A stretch of 64,000 bases of DNA from Rhodamnia argentea (GCF_020921035.1 NC_063157.1:5638501-5702500), one strand, 5' to 3'. Positions 33,411 through 46,328 are shown, counted from the stretch's first letter. A program made the numbers and translations. Notes: generated by a model from the letters alone, not told the origin.

Positions 33411-36400
33411 ATGGAGATCCGAGGCTCGTCCAGATCCTTCTTCCAGAGTGTCAGATCCAGAGAGCTCACCGGTTTCAGAGGTATCTGTGTGCGTGCGTGC
33501 GCGTGTCTCGAAACTTGTGGCGCGCCGGATGGCTTACTTGTTGAGCTGTGAAATTTTCAGTTCGGAAGCGGCCTTACGTCGCCGACTCGACGGCCGTGGT
33601 AAGCGAGGTCGGAGCTGTCGCGGTCGAGCACCGCGGCGACGAGACGCCTCCCTTGGCCCTATCGTTTTGCCAGGTTCGTTTTTAAGAAATCGCTCGCTCG
33701 CTCGATCGGTCTTGCGGATTTCAGCTATGGCTTCAGTAGAGTTTGATCCTTTTATTCGCGTTTTCTTTTCTCAGACGAGTAAGTACTCGTACATTCTCGC
33801 TGTATCCGACGAGGATGGATACGTGAGCTTGTTCGATACTCGCCCGAAGTTTGCGCCTTCGACGTCTTGCCGAGAAAGTGCAGGTGAAGTAGTTGATGGA
33901 CATTATTGTGCCTCTCAGTACGTTTCTTAGTGTTGTTTTCACCTGAAAGTTCACACTTTTGTGGATCTCTCCACTTGTAGATAAAGCTAGAATTGGCGAT
34001 TGGGTTGCTCATCAGAATGCCATATTCGATATATGCTGGATCAAGGTGCTTGCCCAGGCTTTTTTTCTCCTGTTACTTTCACATCTAATGACTTATAATC
34101 CTTCTAAATTAACCTTTGCGCAAATCACTAGCTCTTGTTTTCGTTTAATACCTGTCTGCTCTGCTCAAATCCGGAGCTTCAATAGGGGACGAAAGCAATT
34201 TTTATTTTAGGTATAATCAATGCTGTATGTCATAGCACTGATACCATTTGTCATGGATATGTGCTTTTCTACTGCTAAGCTTGAAAACTGGAGCATACAA
34301 AAGCCTATGTCGGTTAGGTTAGGCCGTTAGCAGGAATGAACCCATTATAGGAATGGCCAGAGTAGGAAGTAACTTCTCTCTACTTGTACAACAGCAGTGA
34401 TATCTTCGCTGTCCCTTTCTCTTGATTGGTGCTGATAATTTTTTCTTTTCCCTATTCTCTTGCAGGAAGATACCAAAATACTAACAGCTTCAGGGGATCA
34501 AACTGTAAGTTTGAGATTTTCCCAGAAGCCATCTGATAATTTGATTCGATTAGTTCTGAACTGACTCCTACCAGATACAAAAGAGTTGTACTTAAATGGA
34601 AATGTCAGATTTTAGGGCCTCATTAATTGCTTAGCAGATGGATTTTCCCAAAATTTGTCCAAAATCAAAATGTTGATAGCGCTTTGATGTGTCTTGTGCG
34701 TATATTCAGCACGGAGTGCAGTTTTTGAAGACACTGTATTCCTAACGACTTCCTTTCATAATTAAAAAGATTGGTTGTCAACTTGTTAACCATCCCAAAT
34801 TTGTCACTGCGTTCCATTTGTATTCCCCTCTTTCCCTATTGGAAAGCCAATGCTGTTATAACAGTCATTTTTCGATTGCTGATGAAACGAGAGAGATGAG
34901 CGATGGTCAGGAAGAGGTTGATCCCATCCTCCTCCAATATGCATGGCGAAATGAATTCCTGGCTTCTGTTCTTTCCTTTTCCTTCTTTGGCTCAAGTCAG
35001 TAGCCCTACCAAAGAAGTTCTATCCTTTGTATGTGTGCTTAGAAATTGTTGTGACAGCAATATGGGATTAAGATTGATTGCAATATTTTAAGATAGTTGC
35101 CTCTGCTTTTCTTACTCCTATTTAGTGAAACAAGTATACAACCTATGTTATACATCCTCAAGCCAATGTTCGTACCGCATTGTTAATAAGTTGTGCAAAT
35201 TCTATCCCAGATCAGAATCAGCAAATTTTTTTGTTCATCTGTTTATCACCAATTTGACTCAAAGTGCTGGAAGGTTAGATAAAGAGACAATCCATAAAGA
35301 TGAAAGTGTACTTCTAAAGATTAGTGTCGACAATACTGTTGATTCTTACTGACAGAGTCACAAATTGTTCTGTTGCTCAACATTACACAGTCGGTTCAGT
35401 TCAACTCATTATTGATTCTAGAAGATATACTCAAGCACCTCCCTGCGGTTTGTGCAGATAAGACTGTGGGATGTAGAGAAAATGAAATCCAGTAGCTTGC
35501 TGATGGGTCATGCAGGAAGTGTGAAATCTCTATGTTCACATCCAACCAATTCCGGTAGCTTTTTAGATTCCGTTTCCTGTTTTGAAGTATATGGATCTTT
35601 TTTCACCATACTAATGCTCTAGACTATAACAGATCTTATTGTCTCTGGATCAAGAGATGGATCCTTTGCCATATGGGACTTGAGGTGCAAGTGCAATACT
35701 AGAAATAGGCTGGGAGAATTCTGCATAGGGTAAATTCAAATCTTGTCATTCTATAACCATACACGGCAGTACATGTGACAAATAAACTTTATAATCCTCA
35801 TTTAGCTAACTGTAGTCATCACTTCCTTTATCCAGCCCAACTTACATGGTCAAGGGAGCTCATCCATCACCTCGAAACAAGTGGGTCAGGCGTGGCAAGG
35901 TATGCCCCTATTCAAGTGCTTTATAGTCCAATAACCAAAAAGGAATTTGTAATGCCACTTGGTGTGTCACAGGCTGCTTCAACGAGTACTACAGCAGTTC
36001 TTTGCCTGAAAGATGAAGTTTCTGTTGCAACTGCTGGTGCTGTGGATAGGTAAAGGAGAATTGTAGCATGATATCAAATATATCTCCACTTAGCAGCTAG
36101 ACTTGTGACTTGATCTCTTAATTTGTCCAACAGCACTGTGAAATTTTGGGACACGAGAAATCTAAAAGCTCAAATTACGCAGACTTGCCCTGATACCAAG
36201 TCAGCTACTGAAAAGGTTAGTCCCTATGAAGCACATGAGAATAAAATATCATTTCTTTTTTGCTGAACGAGAATTAAAAGGCCAGGTTGACAAGTCTCGT
36301 TCACCACGTGGGAAACATAAATATCTTTGACCTACATATTCTCTGAAGTTCAAATTCGTCAGAATTATCAAAGTTGGCATATGAATCTTTTTACACCAGG

Positions 36401-38018
36401 TTAGAAGACTACATGGTGTATCTAGCCTATCGCAAGATTCAAACGGAGTGTTGCTTTCAGCATCATGCATGGACAATAGGTATCTCAGTTTCTATAACCG
36501 CTACCTTTTATCTGCATCAGCCTCCATCTTGAGAATTTGATACTAAAAAGTGGAGTCAGCCACATTAACCATCATAGCTTGAGTCTTCTTAATAAGTCTT
36601 TTGAATTCAGATTCTCCCTTTGGTATTTGTTGTTGTTCCCTATATTGACTAGGTCTCTTCCCATTTTGCCAACAGAATATACTTGTATAACATACTTCAG
36701 CTTGAAAAGGGTCCAGTGACTTCTTTTTCCGGCTGCCACATAGAATCATTTTATGTGAAGGTAAGACCGGGATTTCATGAAACTACCCTTCCTATTACTG
36801 CAGAGATATTTCAGATTATGCAGCTTACTTTGCTTACTATCTGACAGTCCAAAATCAGTCCAGATGCGTCTCACCTACTCAGTGGCTCAAGTGATGGATC
36901 TGGCTACATTTGGCAGGTCCGTCTCCAGCAAAAATTAGCATTAATGTTTCAGTTTATTTATTCTAACAATTGAGTTTCATGACAGGTGAGCAAGCCTGAT
37001 GCAGCTCCCATTACTTTGAACAGTCATGATGGAGAAGTCTCGGCAGTCGCTTGGTATGTATCTCTCGAATCATATTCAGTTGGAAACCAAATTCTATACT
37101 TTACTCACGTTGTTAATTTTTTTTTATTCCCGAACCTTCCATGGCAGGTCTCCACACGAAGCAGGAAAGTTAGCAACTTGTTCTGATGATTACACGGTAA
37201 GCAAAAACTACGAAAAAGCAGAATCCTTGTATAATTTTTGCACAAACTTTTGCAGCATAATATATTTTTCCTGCTTTGCTGAAGTTCATCTAATTTGGTT
37301 TAAATGGAGAAAACCAAACCAAGTCAAAAGCAGATCGCCTTTGTTTTTTCTTTTCATGGACAGGCCAAATCAGAATCCTTTTGGAATACAGACTGAACTA
37401 AACAAAATTGTTTCAATTCCGTTTGCTTTTAAAATTTGAACTGCAAAATGTACTTATCATGTATGCAAATATATGATTATCCAGTCCGTGGTGAATTTTC
37501 CTGCTTTGGTTTACAATGAAGGGGATTTTCATGAAGAGACATAGAAACAAATTTTCCAGTTAAATCAACTGATGGAAACAATAGTTTGCTCACAAAGAAC
37601 AAATGAAATTTAAATTTCCTCACTTTTAGAACTTAACACCTGTCAGGTTCGTGCGTGGAACATTGAAAATAAATGTTGCTCAACCACAAGGTCAGCATCG
37701 GCTATTCGAAAGCGAGTGATGGCAATCACGACAGGAGAATGTAAAAGGCTATTGATGACTGAAGACACAGAACATGTCACTAAGGATCCTATCCCATCTT
37801 CTTCCAAAGAATCACAGCAGATAAATTTCAGAAGCTCAATCATGCCGCCGAAGATCAGCACCCCTGAAGCACCGAAGAAAAACTTCGATTCAAGTTCACA
37901 TTATCTAGAGAACTATGAGAAATCACCTGAAGCCACATTGAGGAGCCCCTCTTCTGTGTTGAATCCTCCATCCTCCGTGAAAAGAACAATTCGTGATTAC
38001 TTTGTAGCACCGTCTTAA
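33411..38018 (+). CDS. CDT2: WD40 protein CDT2/DTL, substrate receptor of the CRL4 ubiquitin ligase
   Basis: CDT2 recruits PCNA-bound substrates such as the licensing factor CDT1 to CUL4-DDB1 for ubiquitination in S phase or after DNA damage. Sixteen exons join in phase to 511 residues: 33411-33480, 33561-33673, 33775-33883, 33981-34045, 34466-34504, 35458-35554, 35633-35729, 35836-35899, 35973-36049, 36134-36215, 36400-36479, 36676-36760, 36848-36916, 36986-37053, 37148-37196, 37647-38018. WD40 repeats span about residues 65-400, with DDB1-binding WDXR boxes in IWDLR (exon 7) and FWDTR (exon 10). The family block RNKWVRRGK is formed across exons 8 and 9. The last exon encodes a Ser/Pro-rich tail ending in KRTIRDYF, a PIP-box-like motif at residues 500-507. 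The start is the first ATG in a frame continuing into VRKRPYVAD. Length is close to plant homologues; the animal protein has a longer tail. No breaks are seen. Confidence 0.9.
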
Positions 38019-38270
38019 AAACTGCTGGCTCTGTTTTCTCGATTAAATTTTTGTCTCTTCTTCTGGAAAGCATGAAGAGTATGTAAAAGAGAATTCATAG
38101 TGGCTGTCGGGGGATGGTGGAATAGAAAATGTAGATAGCCAAATTACGTAATATGATTGATGGAGATCCTTTTCTTCCATAAATGCATCCTTGTTTCGCA
38201 TTAGGCATGAGAATTTGCTTCATTCGATTCTCATAAGACGCCCGAAGCAACTTTTTGTCACGTACAAAAG

Positions 38271-38409
38271 GAGCCTGGAGATCGAGACGGGTCCATCATC
38301 GTTCCTTTTGGTCACTTAATTAACAATCATTAGAGTCTTGACTCTGTATTTTCTTGAAACTTGATGGCCAAAAGGAACGATGATGGACTAGTGTCTCGAT
38401 CTCAGGCTC
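38271..38409. repeat. Short inverted-repeat hairpin (possible MITE or small-RNA precursor)
   Basis: The left arm (38271-38314) and right arm (38365-38409) are reverse complements along about 44 bp with few mismatches: GAGCCTGGAGATCGAGAC..GTCCATCATCGTTCC against its mirror. The 50-base loop is A/T-rich and contains a small AGAGTC..GACTC stem. It starts about 250 bp after the CDT2 stop codon. No target duplication was identified. Confidence 0.75.
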
Positions 38410-40997
38410 TGCTGGTTTGCAGATACGGCGGTCTGCCATGATGGGAAGGAGGCCTTCATTATTCCTCCGCTTTGTTGACTTCCATGACCCAATGAAAAGG
38501 AAAGGAAAGACGACAGAAAATGCAAAGACATCTGAGTGAGCTGAGTTCATTCTTTCTGACGGGAAGCATAGATGTCACGTTGCAGGATCTTCTTTTTGAC
38601 AATGGACTGAATTGTAAGAGAGGTTTGATTCCCTTTTTAGCATCCTCCACCCGCATAAAGTCAAATGGATATATGTTCCCTCCCTGTGATGTCCGGAGTG
38701 GGGCTGGAAATTATAAAGCTTGTGCAGAAATTCTGTCAATTTTCGGTTTTCATGTAATGAATACGGGTAATATTGACCAGATATTTAGCATCCGATATGC
38801 CGGTTGCACAATCCTAGGGCGACATAGTAGCCTAAAGCGCTGGAAAAATACAATATCAATACTCGATCGACGCGAATATTCGTGAATTAAGGCGTGCTCC
38901 AATCCTTCGCTTCCTCGTAGAATGCCGAGCATCATTAACCTAGTGCCGAGTTTTTAATGAATGACAAAGAGTTCTTTTTCCTAGGCTCTAAGGGACAGGA
39001 ACGAGAGATCGATGTGGACACAAGGCTCTTGATCCGATGCCCCATTAGATAGGCCGGTTCGGTTTAAAGCATAGGCCAAAATCATAATGCTCGAATTCAA
39101 TCAAGTTTTCCTTTTAAAAACAGTTCCATTGTGTGTTTGGTGCCAATCATCCCGCTTTTAGGAAGTAAAAACAATTGTAGAGTTAGTGTATTACTTCAAT
39201 TTCTTATGGTGATTTGGTGTCGGAAATCATTTCTGAGCACGCATTATATAGCAAAGTACGGGACCATTAGACGCTTCCTTTGGGCTTTTTACACGTGTGA
39301 CACTCGCAGTAATAACAAACAGTAGCTCCGGGACTCATTGAAAACTCTAATTTCATGGAAGAATAGTGTATAGATTCGAACGAGGATGATGTGAGCGGAA
39401 AAGATTGATTACGATAAAATTAGGTTTAGGATCGATTTAAAAATTTGTCTCGTCTCTTCCAAGGAAACAACCCAATCTTCCAAACGAAAAAACCGCCTAC
39501 ATATCGTCCCCTTAAATGGTAAAAACGACTATGGTTAATGTTGTCAGAACACTACTATGTCCAACCATTAAATATTAGGAATTAGAGGTTTTAAAGTCGG
39601 TTTAGGTTCCACCTAGAACTTATCTACCCCTTAAATTAGAGGCTCTTTAATTTTTGAAACTTAAAAAACTTAACCTGTCACGGGTTCTAAGTCAGATTCA
39701 AGATCTACCCGGGTCCCATGTGTATCGTTAGTTGAACGATTGTAGTGAATAACCACTTCTAATGACCTCAATTTGCTACTACAATCCACTGATCACTCAT
39801 ATTTAGACACACGAAGAATATGAAATACTAACAAAGTGAAAGTTTTAGCCATGGATGTCGTACGAAATTGAAGCTCAAACTAGTGGTTTTAGATTATATA
39901 CTTATTATCGGATGCCATGGAATACCGCAAGATTGATCGAAGACATGGAATAAAAAAATACAAATACAAGTTCTAGAGTCTACCCATCGGAACTGGTTTC
40001 AAATCTTTTGAAATCTATAACTTTCTCTGCATACCCTAGAACTTGAAACCGGACGGGTTCTCATCGGTTCGATTCTTTAATTTTCAGTTCTACCTCGAAA
40101 CCATGCTCACCCTTATTAAATATGATACACTTGGCATATAAATTTATTTATACTCATGGCCACACGAATTTATGGATCATTTTCGTAAAGCTTTGAGTAT
40201 CCCTACCGATATCACTTAAGAAAGAACAGTGACATAATGTCCAATGTATGCACAAAAATTTAAAAATGGCATCGTATCTATCGCCTACCAATAATTAAGG
40301 GCATCCCCAATCATTAGGGCAGGTTCTATTGGACTTAATTAAGGTATTGTTCCCCCTTTATCTCCATAATACCACTTCCTTTGATTTGGAGAGATTGCCT
40401 TCTCATGGAAAGGAATAACAAAGAGTTGATGCTCCCTTTAGCTAAGGCGTTACATCATGAGAGTTCCAATTTTATTTTTGTTCCGAAGGTGGTCATAGAT
40501 GCCCTAGAAAGAATGGTTAGACAATGAAGCTCTTTAGATCGCTTTGAAGTCATGTGAAGACACTTGTCTCTACTTGGAAGGCGGAGAGAAACAAATTCAT
40601 GTGCCTTGGTGGGGAGATGCCTGACCCAAGTCCTGTAAAATACTATTGTTTCAAGTGATTATATGATCATATCATGTGCACCCACAGATCCATTCGCTAA
40701 GAGAAGCAAATCCATGTACCTAGGTGGGGGAGAAAGTTCCATATGCGCCCATTATAAGGAGCATATTATAAAGAAGTCTAGGACAAATGACATAATCAAT
40801 CCATCATAAACACATTATAACAAAACAAAACCAAAAAATCCATCATACACACATGCAAACTCATTGTTGGTATAAAGTACCATTGGAAGGTTAATGTCTC
40901 TTTTCGAGGACAAAGATGTCCGTTTTGGATAAATAATCCCGTACTTATGAAATTTCCCACCGGTTTGATTCGCTAGATAGAAAGGAGGAGAGGATTA
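38410..40997. other. Gene-poor intergenic DNA
   Basis: No protein, RNA gene or complete element is recognised. ORF 38520-38885 has no domain. Stretches near 39600-40080 (CCGGTTC..CTACCC, GAACTGGTTTC) resemble degenerate repeat DNA but have no clear boundaries. Confidence 0.35.
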
Positions 40998-41560
40998 CCA
41001 AAACAAGTCTTAAATCTATTGCAATTGTGTTAATTCAGTCATAAACTTGTTTTTTTTATCAATTTACCTAAAAGTTTTGCATTTGTTCCAATTTAGTCCA
41101 TCTGACTAATTTTGATCGACCAACAACGACGTAGACTTTTTTAAATAATATTTTAATAGTATTATTATGCATTTTTCTATCCCTTTTTTCTTTTCTTTAG
41201 TTTTTTTTAACCCTCCACTTAGGGCCCGGGAGGGTCGGGACGCCCTCGTCGGCACTGGGTGAGGGTGCTTCCACCCTAAGTGTAGGGGAAAAAAAAAGAA
41301 GAACTAAAGAAAAGAAAAGGCAAAAGGGGAAAGGAAAAAAAATATAAAAATTCAGAATATTATTAAAATATGATTTAAAAAAATCCATGTCAACTCCGGC
41401 AATGCCATGTCATTGTTGGTCGGCTAAAATTGATCGAATTGACTCAATTATTCGAGATGTAAAATGTTTAGGACTGAATTGGCAAAACAAAAAAGATTTA
41501 GGACTTAATTTGTACAATTGCAATAAGTTTATGACTTTTTTGACAATCTTCCCAAGAAAG
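40998..41560. repeat. Foldback element (copy C of the 30585 family)
   Basis: The left arm AAGTCTTAAATCTATTGCAATTG..TTAATTCAGTCATAAACTTG is mirrored on the right by GGACTTAATTTGTACAATTGCAATAAGTTTATGAC. Internal motif TTTTGATCGACCAAC answers GTTGGTCGGCTAAAATTGATCG. The GC-rich core (41220-41285) is itself palindromic around AGGGTCGGGACGCCCTC. This is the clearest full copy of the family in the window. Confidence 0.7.
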
Positions 41561-42320
41561 GAGAGTCAAAATTCGAGTGTGGGTCATCCCGAGTGAAATT
41601 TGTTCCTATGTTGTGGTAGGTTGTGTTGCGCCTAATTTGCACTTGCATTAGCCAAATCTTCCTTATACACTTGAACCAAGCCCATGGGTTTTCACTTTCA
41701 ACATATGATCCACTATCAGTCCACTTATAATACAACTACATAGGAAGTGATGTTACCTGGCAGTTAACCTAAAAGACATGTGCATTAACATGTACATAAC
41801 TTATTCATTACTTCTCCCGATCTATTTCCCGTTATCATAGCACACCACCCGCAAAATGCATCTCAGTTGCCCATCTACTTTATTTGGGGGTTCTGCGATA
41901 ACCTTACAAGAGAATTCACTCCGCTTAACCTCGAACTCCAAGTTCGATCCCTAAGACATATACTCTTTAGAAGTTATTGTGACCAAACTCGACACTTTGC
42001 GGAACATATAACTTGTGTTAATAACCGGTGTATCAATGCAAAGGGACCATTTTTTTTTATTTATTTTGCCATCATTTAGGGACCAAGTCTAAAGTAACAG
42101 TTTATACATCAGAGAATCATCTTTTGATCACTGGTATATGGTCATGAGCAAGCATCTTCATCTTGATTGATGATGGGAAAGGGGGGGGGGGAGGATCTTC
42201 AAAAGCTTCAAGAGAAAGGCCCTACCCAAAACGCACGCCGATCACATATCTCTCGCGCTCCTTTCATATACAATTTACTGGCTTTTCTTCTCCAACTTAT
42301 TCCGCAAATATAATACTATA

Positions 42321-42750
42321 TAGGGAAAACGACACAAACTGTCTCCGAACTTTTACTCAATATGCATTGTGGTCTATGAACTTTTAATTTGTTCAATATG
42401 GTTCATGAACTTTAGGTTAATGTGTAATGTCGTCTATGAACTTTCAATTTGTTCGACACAATACCTGAACTTTTGATACGTGTTCAATCTAGCCTCTTAA
42501 CTATATGAAAATGTTCAATATTGTCATTGAACTTGAATCAATGAAATGATAACATTGCACATTCTTATATATTTTAAAAGCTAACTTGAACATGTACCAA
42601 AATTTTGTGGACCAAATTGAACAAATTAAAATTTCAGTGACGATATTGCACATTAGGTTAAAGTTCGGGAACCACATCGAACAAATTAAAAATTCAAAGA
42701 CGATATCATGCATTGGGCCAACGTTTAGAAACTATTTGTGCCATTATCTC
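42321..42750. mobile_element. Foldback/MITE-like DNA transposon with 7-bp target duplication
   Basis: The 430-bp element folds on itself. The left half, with CTATGAACTTTTAATTTGTTCAATATGG and GTTAATGTGTAATGTCGTC, is mirrored by the right half, with ACAAATTAAAATTTCAGTGACGATATTGCACATTAGGTTAAAG. The ends (GGGAAAACGACACAAA and TTTGTGCCATTATCTC) are imperfect inverted repeats, and TACTATA flanks both sides (42314-42320 and 42751-42757). There is no coding capacity. Related sequence makes up the first half of each unit of the 24969-26230 duplication. Confidence 0.75.
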
Positions 42751-42757
42751 TACTATA

Positions 42758-45700
42758 AAATATAAACATAACAAAAGAGAAAACCAATATAAATCTTGAA
42801 ATCGTTCAAAAAGCTTTGGCCTTTGAATTCAACAGGATTCCCTCTCTCTCTCTCTCACTAAGCATGTGTGTGTCGTACCTTCAAAAACTTGGTCTGACCA
42901 AGTTTTCATCTTGGTCGGACAATTATTTGGAGTACGTGCAAAGTGACACGAAACAAAGAAACAAGAACGAAGAGACGCTGCGGAATCTGAAAGAGGGGCG
43001 AGAGTGACCCCAAGCCAAGACTGCATTACTAATTCATTGTGCGGGGGCATTCTTGTGGCCACTGTTCCAAGCCTACTTCGTCTGCGCTACAATCCGACGA
43101 CCCATGCTCGGACAACCCCGCTGTTCAACTGAAACTCAATAGTACACAGCTTTTTTTTTTTTTTTTGGTAAGGTAAGTATGTAATAGTACACAGCTTTTT
43201 GCTGTAGCGAAACACAATCATTCGTGTTAACTGGTTGAGAACAATTGCAGTTTGCAGATGCTGATGAGGACGGGATGCTTGCTGCTGCTGCAGCTGTTCC
43301 TTTTTGGTTTGTTTTTTGTTTTTCAGTTTTCAGGCGTTTTTGGGTTTCTTTAGATAAATGGATGGATGATGGGCATCTATCTATCACCAGACAAATTAAG
43401 TTTTTAGATACAGTTAGTGTGTTATCATCACTTTTCACTTTATAAGTTTTGTCAAACTTTATGATTAAGTGTTTTCTTCCCCTCATTTGAAGAATTCTAA
43501 CAATGCATCTGAAGTAATAGCGGACCTAGTCGAATGGTTGCTGACTTAATGCCCGGTTGCTGATGCGATTTCCCCGACGACATTGCCTAACCTCTCGCTT
43601 CGAGAACCTTGATGTCATGCCGGCTCGATGGCGGTCACTACTCACTACACACAATTGCTAGCTTATAGTGATTACTTCAAAGTTCTGCATAATGCATATG
43701 TGGCATCAAAGTGAAACTCATGATACGGACATCTTTTTAGCTGATCAAACTTGGCAATTGAAATCCCTTTTGATCTCGAGCGAGGGGCTAGCAAAGTTAG
43801 TATGCCGAACCATCGACTTCCGGTCTCACAGGTATCTGCTTTAGTCAAGCTGTTCAATAACTTAGAATGTTCGTTACTAGTACTGTTTGTAGATACTGTT
43901 TCACATAGTTTAGCTAATGTTTTGAGATAGCTGTTAATTTCATATCTTAGTGGAATATATGATGAAATAATCTATCAACACAAAAATAGAAAAATAATCA
44001 TGTAAATCCCTGCAAATGTAGGCTTGACAAATGAATGTTATAGCTGGTGAAGTATCACCATCACATTCATACCAGAAGTAAAATATATACAGGCATGAGT
44101 GTGAAGCAAGTGATTGAGTAGGGCAAGTTCCAAGTCCACTTGCCAGAGGTTACTGGACAATGAGCATCAAAAATCAAAACGCGCAGACTCATAGTCGACA
44201 CTATTTTTTTCCAGCATATATTCCTCGACGAGAAACGCGAAAGATACTAAAATTATCGAAAGAAATCTGTTTAATAAGTGCTACGACAAATTCGCGTAAC
44301 TGAGAATTTCAATAATCCGGCCGAAATCTAGCATTTTCCAATGGTCTGTGACACTAATTGATAAACTAAAGTTTTGTAAATCAACTTTAATACCTTGAGT
44401 GCCATAAAGTTTTCGAATTTATTACAAATTTTGTCTTCCGCTTTCCAAATTCCCTCCTCCAACCCCACTCACTAAATGCCCTTTTGTCTACACGCTTTTT
44501 CACTTCTCTCTCTATCCCCCACCTCTTGTTAGAACTGTGCTTTTTTTGCAGATCTCTGTGTCTCCTTCTGCAACAAAATAGGGTTTGTTTCCCCTTCATC
44601 CTCATTGAAGTCTCACAGTCATGTCCTCCCTGCCATAATTGATTCAAGGGATATATTAAATTCCAGCCCCCCGCATGTTTTCAATGGTCGCTGTGACATA
44701 TTCTCGTTCATCCTCGGAAGGATCATAGCAGATCCTGAAAGGAAAAAAAAGGTAATGGTTCTTACGTTCATTTCTTTTTCATTCTTGACCTTTGAAGAAA
44801 ACCCTAGTGATGGAACAGGTGAGCAAAGATTCTCTTTCTCTCTCTCTCATCTTTTTATGCTAGAGCTTATATGTCTCAATTATACCATGATGGGTATAAT
44901 TTTTCTTTGTCAAACCATGCTTGAGATGGTGAATTCCTACCGAGATCAGTTCCCATGATGCAGTGTTTGGCAAAATGAATTTTCTTGAAGCAATACAGAA
45001 CAAGAAATGATGGGCGCCTTCTAGTTTTAGTTCTAGGGGAGCAGAGAGAGAGAGAGAGTTTTCAAGGAAGTCTTCTAAGTCTGGATCTTCATGTGTTTGT
45101 AGATCACAAATATATTCTCTTGATGATTAAAAATGGCACAAAAGTCCTACCCTGTGTGTCCAAATTCAAGAGGGACAAGTTAGCAGGTGGAGAAAAGGGG
45201 GAGAGAGAGAGATCGATCGATCTTTGAAGTTGTAGAGAAGAAGGTGCAATTCCGCATCTACATAAGCAATCATTCAAGATCGTATTAATATAAAAACATC
45301 CATCTGATTCAGTATTAGTTAAAAACTGGCTAAATAAATTCTTTTAATATATGATAAGATAGCTAACAATTTATTCAAGGGTGCCGAGTTTTATAGCAAA
45401 GAATTTGTAAGGAACGAATAAGCAAAACCAGGCTTTACAATTGCTTCAAATCGTCATGCAAATGCCCTTTCAAAGATAAGGTTGCAGTCCATTCCTACTT
45501 TTTAAAAACTTCACATGGATCTGACATGATTCTGTTTGTTTTCTATCTTGGCAATTTTGTATATTATGACTATGTAGGCATGTTTCCTACAAGCAGCCGT
45601 TTGAAATTCATGGACTATGTAGACACAAATTTTGTCTGTTTCCAACATGTCAATTCATGGACTATGACTAAACGCAAGTATTCTCGAATAATAATGAATT

Positions 45701-45797
45701 CACATGAACCTTGGAATGACTTCTATGTATCTCTCTACACAAGACAAGATTCCGAAATTTTTGTCTTTTGCTGCAGTGTCTAGTGAGACTGCTGTGT
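42758..45797 (+). other. Gene-free DNA and likely upstream/leader region of the LBD gene
   Basis: No coding gene is recognised (ORFs at 42816-43062, 43136-43486, 44387-44647, 44605-44958 and 45526-45783 have no domain). A direct repeat of AATAGTACACAGCTTTTT lies at about 43139 and 43184. The LBD leader may start near 44520-44810 and be spliced: GGAACAG|GTGAGC at 44817 is a good donor, and TTGCTGCAG at 45768-45776 is a good acceptor 22 bases before the start codon. Confidence 0.35.
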
Positions 45798-46328
45798 ATG
45801 GCTTCATCATCCGGTTACTGTAGCTCTCCGTGCGCTGCTTGCAAGTTCTTGAGGAGGAAGTGCCTGGCCGATTGCATCTTCGCGCCCTACTTCCCTCCCG
45901 AGGAGCCCCAGAAGTTCGCCAACGTCCACAAGATATTCGGCGCGAGCAACGTGAGCAAGCTCCTCAACGAGGTCCTCCCCCACCAGAGGGAGGACACTGT
46001 CAATTCCCTCGCCTACGAGGCCGAGGCGAGGCTCAAGGATCCGGTGTACGGGTGCGTGGGGGCGATATCGGTGCTCCAAAGGCAGGTCATTAAGCTTCAA
46101 AAGGAGCTGGACGCGACGAACGCCGATCTCATCCGGTACACCTGCCGCGAGATACCGAGCACGGTGTCTAGGCCCGTGCATCATCGGAGGAGGAATAATA
46201 ACAACAGTATGGTTCAAGTTTATGGAGATGGCGGTTTCGATCCGAACTGTGGTGGGTATTATCATCCTCTTGCTTGGGGTAATGGCCATGTCGGAGATGG
46301 CCAAGAGGGAGATGAAGGAGGTATGTGA
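45798..46328 (+). CDS. LBD25: LOB-domain transcription factor, class I, LBD25-like
   Basis: LBD proteins are plant-specific DNA-binding regulators of organ boundaries and lateral organ or root development. The 176-residue frame has the whole LOB domain: the C-block C12-x2-C15-x6-C22-x3-C26, the GAS block around FGASN (48-51) ending in DPVYG (81-85), and a class I leucine zipper with leucines at 93, 100, 104 and 111. The C-terminal ~60 residues are His/Arg/Asn-rich, then Gly-rich, and not conserved. The start at 45798 (MASSSGY) is chosen over the in-frame upstream ATG at 45768 because it matches the family N-terminus and because the upstream ATG would overlap a likely splice acceptor at 45776. 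The coding region is markedly GC-richer than its flanks. It lies downstream of CDT2 on the same strand, as I recall for LBD25 (At3g27650) next to At3g27640; that synteny is the main reason for LBD25 rather than LOB. Confidence 0.9.
   Translation: MASSSGYCSSPCAACKFLRRKCLADCIFAPYFPPEEPQKFANVHKIFGASNVSKLLNEVLPHQREDTVNSLAYEAEARLKDPVYGCVGAISVLQRQVIKLQKELDATNADLIRYTCREIPSTVSRPVHHRRRNNNNSMVQVYGDGGFDPNCGGYYHPLAWGNGHVGDGQEGDEGGM

Noticed and set aside
38520..38885. 121-codon ORF downstream of CDT2
   Set aside because: No domain and no upstream regulatory context; an ordinary chance ORF for this length of AT-rich DNA.
41880..42000. B-box-like AGTTCGATCCCT suggesting a tRNA gene
   Set aside because: No cloverleaf or A box at the right distance could be drawn.
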